In this document: in pieces, positions 57,645 to 64,000 of the stretch | How the letters are laid out: every line of letters starts with the position of its first letter | Position numbering within the stretch: the first letter of the stretch is position 1 | DNA from: CBDCFL01 sp965216135 | GTDB taxonomy: Bacteria; Pseudomonadota; Alphaproteobacteria; Rhodobacterales; Rhodobacteraceae | Length of the DNA: 64,000 nt | Direction of reading: 5' to 3' | NCBI GenBank assembly: GCA_965216135.1 | Contig: CBDCFL010000023.1 | Location: forward strand, 62,001-126,000 | Notes under the pieces: model-generated | What the model saw: the letters and a program-made list of their open reading frames with translations, nothing else | What the model was told of the DNA's origin: nothing | Database searches by the model: none | Position numbers and translations under genes: made by a program

Positions 57645-58756
57645 CGTGCCTATCCGGTTGTCACCCACACCCACTATATGTAGGGTGTGGCGTCGAGTGG
57701 CTCGGGAGGCGGACGAAGCGGGGATGGATGTTCCGCAGCGCGAAGACCTTTCGTTTCCGCGGTCGCTTCCCGAGTTTCAACGACTTTTCCCGGATGACGC
57801 GGCCTGTGCCGCCTACCTGGAGAAGGCGCGGTGGGGTGACGGGTTCGTCTGCCCCCATTGCCAGACGGCGGCAGAGCCGTTCCGCTTCACCAGCCGGCCC
57901 GGCGTCTTGCGCTGTCGAAAGTGCCGCCGCGACACCGGGCTGACGGCGGGGACGGTCATGGAGCGCTCCCATACGTCGCTGGGCGTATGGTTCTGGGCGG
58001 CCTATCTGGTTGCCAGCCAGACGCCCGGCATGTCTGCCACACAGTTCCAGCGCCAGGTCGGGCTTTCCCGTTACGAAACCGCCTTTCAGATCCTCCACAA
58101 GCTCCGCGCTGGTATGGTTCGGCCGGATCAGGACCGCATCGGCAGCGAGGCCTGCGACCATGTCGAAGTCGACGAAACCTGGGTCGGCGGCCGCACGCGC
58201 GGCAAGGGCCGGGGCGTTCACCACAAGCTTCTTGTCGCCAGCGCCGTTGAAGTGCGACAGCGCAAGCCGGGAACCAAGCTCGATAAGCGGAAGGGCGGTC
58301 GCTACGCCGGACGTGTCCGACTCGCTGTCGTGCCAGACCGCAGCGCGGAATCGCTCTGCGGCTTTGTCGAGGGCGCCGTTACTTCGGGTGCGTCGGTCAT
58401 CACCGACGATTGGTCCGGCTATACCAGCCTCGCCAAGCGCGGCTACAAACACCTCGCCGTCGCCGAGCGAGGCAACTCCCAGGTCGCTGAGGAGTATCTG
58501 CCGATCATTCATCTCGTCTTCGCCAACCTGAAGACGTGGCTGAGTGGCATTCATCACGGCGTGAGCCACCAGCACCTCCAAGCCTACCTCAACGAGTTCA
58601 CATTCCGCTTCAACAGGCGATTCTACCCGTTCAACGCCTTCCGGTCCCTGCTCGGAATCGCTGGCGATGTCACCGCTCCCACTTACGCCGAGCTTTACTC
58701 GGGCGACTGGGAGCACCCTACATGTAGTGGGTGTGGGTGACAACCGGATAGGCACG
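57645..58756 (+). mobile_element. IS1595-family element, copy 2
   Basis: 1112 bp, ends CGTGCCTATCCGG, 8-bp duplication CTTGCAAC (57637-57644 and 58757-58764). It is inserted near the start of the kinase gene. Confidence 0.93.
57724..58740 (+). CDS. IS1595-family transposase (copy 2)
   Basis: The 338-aa product has the zinc-ribbon (CPHC...CRKC) and the DDE blocks VEVDETWVGG and TDDWSGY. It is nearly identical to copy 1 and intact. Confidence 0.9.
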   Translation: MDVPQREDLSFPRSLPEFQRLFPDDAACAAYLEKARWGDGFVCPHCQTAAEPFRFTSRPGVLRCRKCRRDTGLTAGTVMERSHTSLGVWFWAAYLVASQTPGMSATQFQRQVGLSRYETAFQILHKLRAGMVRPDQDRIGSEACDHVEVDETWVGGRTRGKGRGVHHKLLVASAVEVRQRKPGTKLDKRKGGRYAGRVRLAVVPDRSAESLCGFVEGAVTSGASVITDDWSGYTSLAKRGYKHLAVAERGNSQVAEEYLPIIHLVFANLKTWLSGIHHGVSHQHLQAYLNEFTFRFNRRFYPFNAFRSLLGIAGDVTAPTYAELYSGDWEHPTCSGCG

Positions 58757-58841
58757 CTTGCAACAACGATGTACCGGGCGGCAGTTCGTCCGCGAACCCG
58801 TCGTCAGAGCCAGGCTGAATGCCAGTTTGCCCTGCAGTCAT

Positions 58842-59084
58842 TTTTCACCCTTCAGCGGGCAGGGCGGTCCTGATTAGGTTGGCGCTCGATGCTCGGTGAC
58901 CCGACGGGCCCCGCCATCGCGAGCCAGTCCGGACTAGATGCCCCGCCGGTAAATCTCGCAATTCTACGAGGTCCGGGCGTAAAGGCAGATTTGGCCGACA
59001 TTATGGCACAATGAACGCAACTTTAATTAGTGATCGGGCACAGGTTAACATTGTCGCCAAAATTTGGTTCGGCAAAGCGCGCTG
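58842..59084. other. Upstream region of the kinase operon
   Basis: About 240 bp between the kinase start and the binding-protein terminator. It should contain the operon promoter; I could not identify clear -35/-10 elements or operators, and there is no supported gene. Confidence 0.4.
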
Positions 59085-59114
59085 AAAAAAAAGGGCGGCC
59101 ACCAAGGCCGCCCC
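59085..59114 (-). terminator. Rho-independent terminator of the binding-protein gene
   Basis: On the minus strand GGGCGGCC, a five-base loop, GGCCGCCC and then eight T residues. It begins 24 bp after the stop codon of the gene at 59138. Confidence 0.92.
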
Positions 59115-59137
59115 GTCAATTTGCCTTGAATTAAGAC

Positions 59138-60745
59138 TTAGGCGAACCACCACCGTTCGGCAGCTTTTGAGCCGTCCATTTCCCAGTTGGCGGCGACATC
59201 GTCGTTGGTCTCAATTTCGTTGCTCAGTCCCATGATATGGTTGGCGAACATCGGGATCAGCGCGCCACCATCGTCATTGATCAGACGCTGCGCTTCGAAA
59301 TACAGCTCGCCGCGCTTGGCGTCATCAAGTTCAGCGCGCGCCTGCGCCACGATCTCGTTGAACTTGACCGCAGCATCGGTTTCGCGCCACGCGGTGTCGT
59401 TCCATTCGGTTCCCGCCACATAAGCCGACGAGAACATCCAGTCTTCGGTCGGGCGTCCGCCCCAGTAACAGGTGCACCAAGGTTTCTTGTTCCAGACATT
59501 GGACCAGTAACCATCCGACGGCTCTCGAACCACCTCGACGTCGATCCCTGCCTCAGCCGCAGAGGCCGCAATCAGCTGCGCTGCATCCACAGCGCCGGCA
59601 AACGCGGCGTCCGAGGCTGACAGCTGGATCGCTCCGGAGTGACCTGATTTCTCGTAATGGAACTTCGCCTGATCAGGATCAAATTCACGCTGCGGCAGGG
59701 CCGCGGCGTGATACCGGTTGGCTGTAGATATCGGGTGATCGTTGCCCAATGCACCATGACCAAGCAGGATCTTGTCGACCAGTTCCTGCCGCTTGACCGA
59801 AAGTTTCAGCGCCATTCTCAGATCGTAATTGTCAAATGGCGCAGTATCGACCCGCATCGGCATCGTGTAGTGAAGTGTGCCGGTTTCCTCCAATAGCCGC
59901 GAATTCGGTGCACGAGCCAGTAGGGCCGCTGTTTTGGGATCGACCCGGCTGATCGCATGGACCGAGCCGTTCAGAAGTGCGTTCTGGCGTGCGGTTATGT
60001 CGATGATCGCCAGCATTTCCACATCGTCGAACCACGCACGATCGGACTTGAAGTAGTTCGGGTTACGATGCGCATTGATTCTGACACCCGGATCAAAGCC
60101 GTCGATGATGTAGGGCCCAGTTCCAATCCCGGATACAGGTTCAATAGCGCCGTCAACCGCAGGCATGATCGCAAAGTGATAATCCGAAACCAGGAACGGG
60201 AAGTCGGCATTGCCTTCGCTAAGGGCGAAAACCAGCGTATCACCGTCTGCAGAGATGTCGGTCACCGACGCCAGGTTGCCCTTGGCTGCAGATATTGAAT
60301 CCTCACCGCGGTGATAATTCAGCGATGCGATCACATCGTCAGTAGTTAGGGTTTTGCCGTTGTGGAATTCTATGCCTTGGCGCAGCGGCATCCGCCAGGT
60401 GGCCGCATCAGCTGAGGCCTCCCAACCTTCAACCAGATCGCCGACAAGCGAGCCGTCCGGTGCAACTTCGGTCAGGCCATTGCTGTACAAATAGCTGACC
60501 TGGGTCATCAGGCTGTTCTCGTATGTCGCCGGATCGAGCGAGTCTGTCGTCGAGCCATGCGCCATTCCCATTTTGAACGAGCCGCCGCGTTTCGGTGCGG
60601 CCATGGCCTTGCTGGCCCAGCCGAGCGCCGTTGGAACGGCCACCCCGGCGGCAAGCATCGAAGACATGAATTGCCGCCGCGAGACGGCGCCATTGGCAAG
60701 CCGCAGGCGCTGATGCGCGATGAATGTGTCTTTCACGGATTTCAT
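59138..60745 (-). CDS. ABC transporter substrate-binding protein (family 5, peptide/nickel/opine type), Tat-exported
   Basis: The 535-aa protein begins with a long twin-arginine signal (AVSRRQFMSSMLAAGVAVPT, then ALGWASKAMA) that predicts export in folded form. The mature part has the family 5 pattern: DPATYENSLMTQVSYLYSNG, LVEGWEASADAATWRMPLRQ, GIGTGPYIIDGF and RMALKLSVKRQELVDKILLG. It would bind peptides or similar ligands in the periplasm. GGGAGA precedes the start. Permease and ATPase genes are not in the window; the upstream side is occupied by an IS1182-like element, and a strong terminator follows, so it now stands alone. Confidence 0.93.
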   Translation of the reverse strand: MKSVKDTFIAHQRLRLANGAVSRRQFMSSMLAAGVAVPTALGWASKAMAAPKRGGSFKMGMAHGSTTDSLDPATYENSLMTQVSYLYSNGLTEVAPDGSLVGDLVEGWEASADAATWRMPLRQGIEFHNGKTLTTDDVIASLNYHRGEDSISAAKGNLASVTDISADGDTLVFALSEGNADFPFLVSDYHFAIMPAVDGAIEPVSGIGTGPYIIDGFDPGVRINAHRNPNYFKSDRAWFDDVEMLAIIDITARQNALLNGSVHAISRVDPKTAALLARAPNSRLLEETGTLHYTMPMRVDTAPFDNYDLRMALKLSVKRQELVDKILLGHGALGNDHPISTANRYHAAALPQREFDPDQAKFHYEKSGHSGAIQLSASDAAFAGAVDAAQLIAASAAEAGIDVEVVREPSDGYWSNVWNKKPWCTCYWGGRPTEDWMFSSAYVAGTEWNDTAWRETDAAVKFNEIVAQARAELDDAKRGELYFEAQRLINDDGGALIPMFANHIMGLSNEIETNDDVAANWEMDGSKAAERWWFA

Positions 60746-61062
60746 GAGTGTTCTCCCTGGTCTTTGTTGGTGGCAGCAAAACCGCCCTTTTTTTGATTAT
60801 GTGGCAACGCTAGCCCGGAAATACCCGCTCTGCCAAGCCGAATCCTCAATAATGACAGCGATTTGAAGTTTAATTCGCCCACCGGTGTCGAGAACATTCT
60901 GAGTTGACCGGTTTATGTACCCCGGCATTCTCCATTTGGCTTGCCTCCCGTGAGGCTAAAGCAACCGAAGGCGACTTTCCAGGCGATTTCTGCCTCCGAT
61001 CCGCGTGTGGTGCTGCGTGCCGGCCGGATAGCACGACCAAACAGGCCGATCCGACCGCTTAA
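60746..61062. other. Upstream region of the binding-protein gene, ends at an IS
   Basis: About 317 bp without a supported gene. It should hold the promoter of the binding-protein gene. A short GCCTCCCGTGAGGC stem near 60942-60955 is visible. The sequence next to the IS at 61062 has no recognisable coding content. Confidence 0.4.
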
Positions 61063-62523
61063 CAGCCCGTTGATTAAGTGGCTTTTTCCGGCTCTCACTC
61101 CCAGATGAGGAATGCGGCGGCGAAAACCGTCTGGCCGCTTTGCGAGACCCCCAGTGCGACCAGCATGGCCCCGGTGGGCGTGAGCAGCACGAAAATACCG
61201 CCATATCCGCCCGCCACGGCCTCGCGCGGGGTGCCGGCACCGATGAGTTGGCGCATCAGCAACGAGAGGTTGTGGCCGGCGACGTGAAGCAGGTATCGCT
61301 TGTGCACGTTCTCGCGGCCCCGAAGCCAGGTCCGGCGCATGCCGCCGCGATCGAGGTTGTGGGCGAAGGAGCGCTCGACGATCTCGGCGCGCAGCTTGAA
61401 GGCTTCTTTGGCCACCCCCGATAACAGCCGGGTCCGGTTGTTGGTGACCGCCCGCCGCGCCGCCTCGTCGCCGCGCCAGCGCGCGAAGCCCTTCGCCTTG
61501 GGCTCGGCGATCCGCGTCTTCCACGGGCCGTTGTCCAAGGCCTTCAAGACCGCCCGTGAGTGATAGCCTTTGTCGGTCACACATTCGGCCGGGTCCTCAG
61601 CCGTCGGCGCCGCGTCAACGCTGGCAAGGTTCTCCTGGGCCGCCGCCAGCGTCTTGGGAAGCGTCGTCGTGTCGCCCTCGTCGGCGGGGTGCAGCTCGGC
61701 CGCCACCACCGCGCCGGTGTCCAGATCCACCGCGTGCTCAGGCTTGTAGGCCAGATGGGTCGTGCCGTCCTTCATCTTGGCGATCTTGGCCTCGGGGTCG
61801 CTCCTGGAAACCCAGTCCTGGTTCGAGAGCTTCTTGCCCTTGCGCTTGCGGTCCAGACGCGCCCGGTCCTCGGCCGTGGGCGTCTCGATACCGCTCTCCT
61901 GGGCCAAGCGCTCCAGCATCCCCCGGTAACCCTCGCCCGTGTCCCTTCGCACGATGTTGCGCAGCGCCGCGTTGGCCTCCATGGTCGAGGCATCCACCCC
62001 GATACGATCGCCCTTGACCAGACCTGCTTCGGCAATCAGCGCCAGAACCCAGTCGAAGATCGCCGTGTGAACTTCATGAGGCAGGCGCGTGCGGGTCCGT
62101 GACAGCCAGGAATGGTCCGGCACCCGCTCCCGGTTCTCAAGCCGCAGGAACTCCCGAAGCGACAGGGAATCCGAGCAACGCCACTCCAGACCGCGCTCTG
62201 AGTCGATGCCCTCGAAGTAGCCCACCAGGTGCATGCGGAAATAGCGCCCGGGCGGCACCGAGGGCGCGCCCATCCTGGCCGCGTAATAGGGCCGGCAGCT
62301 CGCCTCGGCAAAGGCGTCGAAGCCGCCCTCGATCAGCACCGACTGCAGGCGGTCGTAAAACACATGACCCGGCGAGCGCGGCATCTCCGCCCAGCCCACC
62401 ATCAAGTCCCCCTGACGATCCTTCTGCTGTCCCATCGCCATCGGCGAATCCTCCGGTCAAATCAGAACATCAAAGAATCAGACCAGGCCGCTTGCGTCCA
62501 GTGCCGACTTCGTCAACGGGCTG
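61063..62523 (-). mobile_element. IS1182-like element, copy 3, complete
   Basis: 1461 bp, ends CAGCCCGTTGA, palindromic duplication TTAA (61059-61062 and 62524-62527). Confidence 0.9.
61095..62441 (-). CDS. IS1182-like transposase (copy 3)
   Basis: The 448-aa product equals that of copy 1, with RIGVDAS, VTDKGYHS and EIVERSFAH. GGAGG lies before the start. It is intact. Confidence 0.92.
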   Translation of the reverse strand: MAMGQQKDRQGDLMVGWAEMPRSPGHVFYDRLQSVLIEGGFDAFAEASCRPYYAARMGAPSVPPGRYFRMHLVGYFEGIDSERGLEWRCSDSLSLREFLRLENRERVPDHSWLSRTRTRLPHEVHTAIFDWVLALIAEAGLVKGDRIGVDASTMEANAALRNIVRRDTGEGYRGMLERLAQESGIETPTAEDRARLDRKRKGKKLSNQDWVSRSDPEAKIAKMKDGTTHLAYKPEHAVDLDTGAVVAAELHPADEGDTTTLPKTLAAAQENLASVDAAPTAEDPAECVTDKGYHSRAVLKALDNGPWKTRIAEPKAKGFARWRGDEAARRAVTNNRTRLLSGVAKEAFKLRAEIVERSFAHNLDRGGMRRTWLRGRENVHKRYLLHVAGHNLSLLMRQLIGAGTPREAVAGGYGGIFVLLTPTGAMLVALGVSQSGQTVFAAAFLIWE

Positions 62524-62604
62524 TTAAGGCGTCTCTCGACGCGTTTTCGGACACACCTTTCCTGTCACCAGCGTTGGATTTAGCCGATCTGGGCGGGTTT
62601 CTGG

Positions 62605-63978
62605 TCATGTGCACCCTGTTGCGGCAGGCGGATCGCGCAGCCCGTTGATCAGGCCAGGAATCCCGGCGAACACTTGCCGCGGCAGTGCCGCCTCGGCCAT
62701 CTGGAAGATGGCGTAGCGGCCATGGCGCCCCAGCCGCGTACCGGTCTTGATCAGCCGTTCGCGCAAAGAGGTCAGTGACCATGTCTCGATCTCGCTGGGC
62801 GTCGCTGGCGTGCGCAGGAAGTTCGCCGGATTGTAGGCGAGGGCATGAAGCTGTAGCCGGACGGCGTTGGCGGCAAAGCGCATGCAGGAAAGCCGCGTCC
62901 ACTTCAGCGCGTACTTGCCTTCCTTGATGTGCTGCCCGGCTGTGCCCCGGCCGTTGTAGAACGCCGGCACCCGCTCATTGGGCAGGCTGCGATTGGTGAC
63001 GATGAAGCCCACGCGCGGGAACAACCCGCCCGGATGGAACTCGACCCTGGACACCACCCGGCGCGGCTTCACCCAGCTCCCCGCCTGATACTGGAAGCTG
63101 GTGCAGGTGCGGATCACCGTGTGCGACGGCCGACCCGGCCTGCGCCGCAGCAGCCGGGAAATCCGCTCATAGAGCTTGCTGTTGCCCTTGATCCGGATGG
63201 CGTAACCCCAGCCCTCGGCCTCCAGGAGATCGAACAGCGTAGGGATGGCAAAGGCGGCGTCACCTCGGAAATAGCGCCGGGTGATCGAGGGTCGCGTGTC
63301 GCTCGAATATCTTGCCAGCACCGGGCGCAGCACATCCTCCCGGCCATCGGCGCTGTGGACATTGCCGGGACGCAGCGCACATCGCTCCAGATCGCCGAAC
63401 TGGTTGAACACGAACAGTGGGTGCAGGCACTTGGATTGGAAATGCCCGTTCCACATTGCACCTTCCTGATCGCCATGCACAGGGCTCTCGGAGCTGTCCA
63501 TATCCAGCGTGATGCTCTTCGGCGGCCTCCGGTCATGCACCGCGTCGATCCAGCGGCCGGGCAGATCAGCGAGGGCGGCGAGGTTCTCCGGTCGGGTCAG
63601 CATCTTCGTCTCGAACCGACCCATGGCGCTGGCCGACGCCGCACCCCGCTTCACCGCACGTCCACCGATGAGTTGGCGCATCACCGGATCACGGCACAGT
63701 CGGTCGGCGTCGTTGACGTCCTCATAGCCGGCAAGGCGTGGGAAAACCGATTGGCGCAGAAGGCCGGCGAGATTGTGGCGGCCATTCCGGCCAGTGCGCG
63801 GATCGGTGATCAGCCCCGCCGCCATGTCCGTCAGCCCGAGGGCGTCGTCCAACTCGCGGTGGAGCAATAGCCCGCCGTCCGAACTGATCGACGATCCACG
63901 GAACGCGACCTTGACCGAGCAGTCGAATTGGAACCGAAGAGGGCTTGTTTGTACTTCACCCGTCGCGTTCGCTCGCAA
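62605..63978 (-). CDS. IS1380-family transposase, copy 2 (divergent type)
   Basis: The 457-aa DDE transposase has SSDGGLLLHRELDDA, ITLDMDSSESP, YFRGDAAFAIP and GRGTAGQHIKEGK. It is related to but clearly different from the one at 27516. The start is a TTG with GGAG upstream. The glutamate normally before QHIKEGK is a glycine here (TAGQ for TAEQ), so activity is uncertain. The right end of the element may lie beyond the window; one end is near 62590. Confidence 0.88.
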   Translation of the reverse strand: MRANATGEVQTSPLRFQFDCSVKVAFRGSSISSDGGLLLHRELDDALGLTDMAAGLITDPRTGRNGRHNLAGLLRQSVFPRLAGYEDVNDADRLCRDPVMRQLIGGRAVKRGAASASAMGRFETKMLTRPENLAALADLPGRWIDAVHDRRPPKSITLDMDSSESPVHGDQEGAMWNGHFQSKCLHPLFVFNQFGDLERCALRPGNVHSADGREDVLRPVLARYSSDTRPSITRRYFRGDAAFAIPTLFDLLEAEGWGYAIRIKGNSKLYERISRLLRRRPGRPSHTVIRTCTSFQYQAGSWVKPRRVVSRVEFHPGGLFPRVGFIVTNRSLPNERVPAFYNGRGTAGQHIKEGKYALKWTRLSCMRFAANAVRLQLHALAYNPANFLRTPATPSEIETWSLTSLRERLIKTGTRLGRHGRYAIFQMAEAALPRQVFAGIPGLINGLRDPPAATGCT

Positions 63979-64000
63979 ATTCCCGCTCCAACCCGGTTAA

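Larger units (their letters stand above)
54184..58841 (-). pseudogene. Ser/Thr protein kinase, split by three ISs
   Basis: The gene starts at 58841 (MTAGQTGIQP, with GAAGGGTG upstream). Between IS1595 copy 2 and IS630 type B copy 4 it encodes QYEIEGFLNAGGFGVTYLAR with KVVLKE, the glycine loop and catalytic lysine; between the two IS630s lies YPSSMCCRSR; after IS630 type A follow VRARNRSAQKEF, HPNIVGIHQVFE, VLHRDISPDNILI and LIDFGAAREE, all catalytic motifs of a Hanks-type kinase. The frame stops at TAG 54408-54410; removing one AT from the ATAT there continues it as IEASIQALVAET to 54184, 11 bp before the FHA gene. The restored protein is about 401 aa with a basic C-terminus (KRKRSFLARLFSRDRG) and no obvious membrane segment. 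It should phosphorylate the FHA protein, which is inference from the operon. Confidence 0.85.

Noticed and set aside
57661..58755. Long minus-strand frame across IS1595 copy 2 (same at 23235-24374 for copy 1)
   Set aside because: It is the antisense of the transposase gene and appears only because both copies share the sequence.
49490..58841. Type VI secretion cluster
   Set aside because: Kinase, FHA and PP2C genes fit its regulators, but no structural Tss gene, VgrG or Hcp is present in the window.
40707..62523. Composite transposon between IS1182-like copies 2 and 3
   Set aside because: Copy 2 lacks one end and the flanking tetranucleotides differ (TTAC, TTAA), so they did not move together.

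Overview
The window looks like an alphaproteobacterium, most likely a Rhodobacterales (Roseobacter-type) relative. I judge this from the style of its kinase, FHA, UvrD and sugar-transporter proteins and its roughly 58-60% GC; there is no rRNA or species marker, so the assignment is an inference. The striking property is the load of mobile DNA. Adding up the coordinates below, about half of the 64 kb is insertion sequences or their remnants: six IS630 copies of two types, three copies of one IS1182-like element plus one of another, IS5-type elements of four kinds, three IS21-type elements and one lone IS21 end, two IS1595, two IS1380, IS256, IS3, IS66 and Tn3 pieces. Many sit inside one another or inside host genes, and many host genes are only fragments. 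I saw no tRNA, rRNA or CRISPR array.

Region by region. 0-12 kb: a minus-strand catabolic operon (ABC sugar transporter, FGGY kinase, class II aldolase, enolase-superfamily enzyme) that has lost most of its binding-protein gene, carries a stop codon in one permease and is split by an IS21 element that itself holds two other ISs. 12-18.5 kb: IS21-type and IS256 remnants, a BrnT/BrnA toxin-antitoxin pair, a frameshifted serine recombinase and the 3' part of a type I restriction hsdR gene split by IS630. 18.5-29 kb: an IS graveyard with a small membrane protein, an mttB-like fragment and about 1.2 kb with no recognisable gene. 29-35 kb: a RelE/HigB-type toxin-antitoxin operon with two palindromic operators, a Tn3 end, an IS66 fragment, a complete IS21 and a ParD/ParE-type pair whose toxin was cut by that IS21. 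35-44 kb: an intact UvrD-type helicase, then broken FAD-oxidoreductase pieces among ISs. 44-46 kb: two unfamiliar proteins, one inside an approximately 1.2 kb segment bounded by an imperfect inverted repeat. 46-49.5 kb: a much more GC-rich block with a frameshifted D-cysteine desulfhydrase-type gene, one intact LysR regulator and two LysR fragments.

49.5-58.8 kb is the most interesting part. Removing four ISs restores a tightly packed minus-strand operon: a Ser/Thr kinase (about 401 aa), a 674-aa acidic FHA-domain protein, a PP2C phosphatase and a dynamin/Era-like GTPase. Kinase, phosphatase, phosphopeptide reader and GTPase together suggest one phospho-signalling module, now inactivated by IS hits and small indels. 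59-64 kb holds an intact Tat-exported peptide-type binding protein with a clear terminator, then IS1182 and IS1380 elements. Overall the window reads as a genome segment caught during IS expansion and gene decay.
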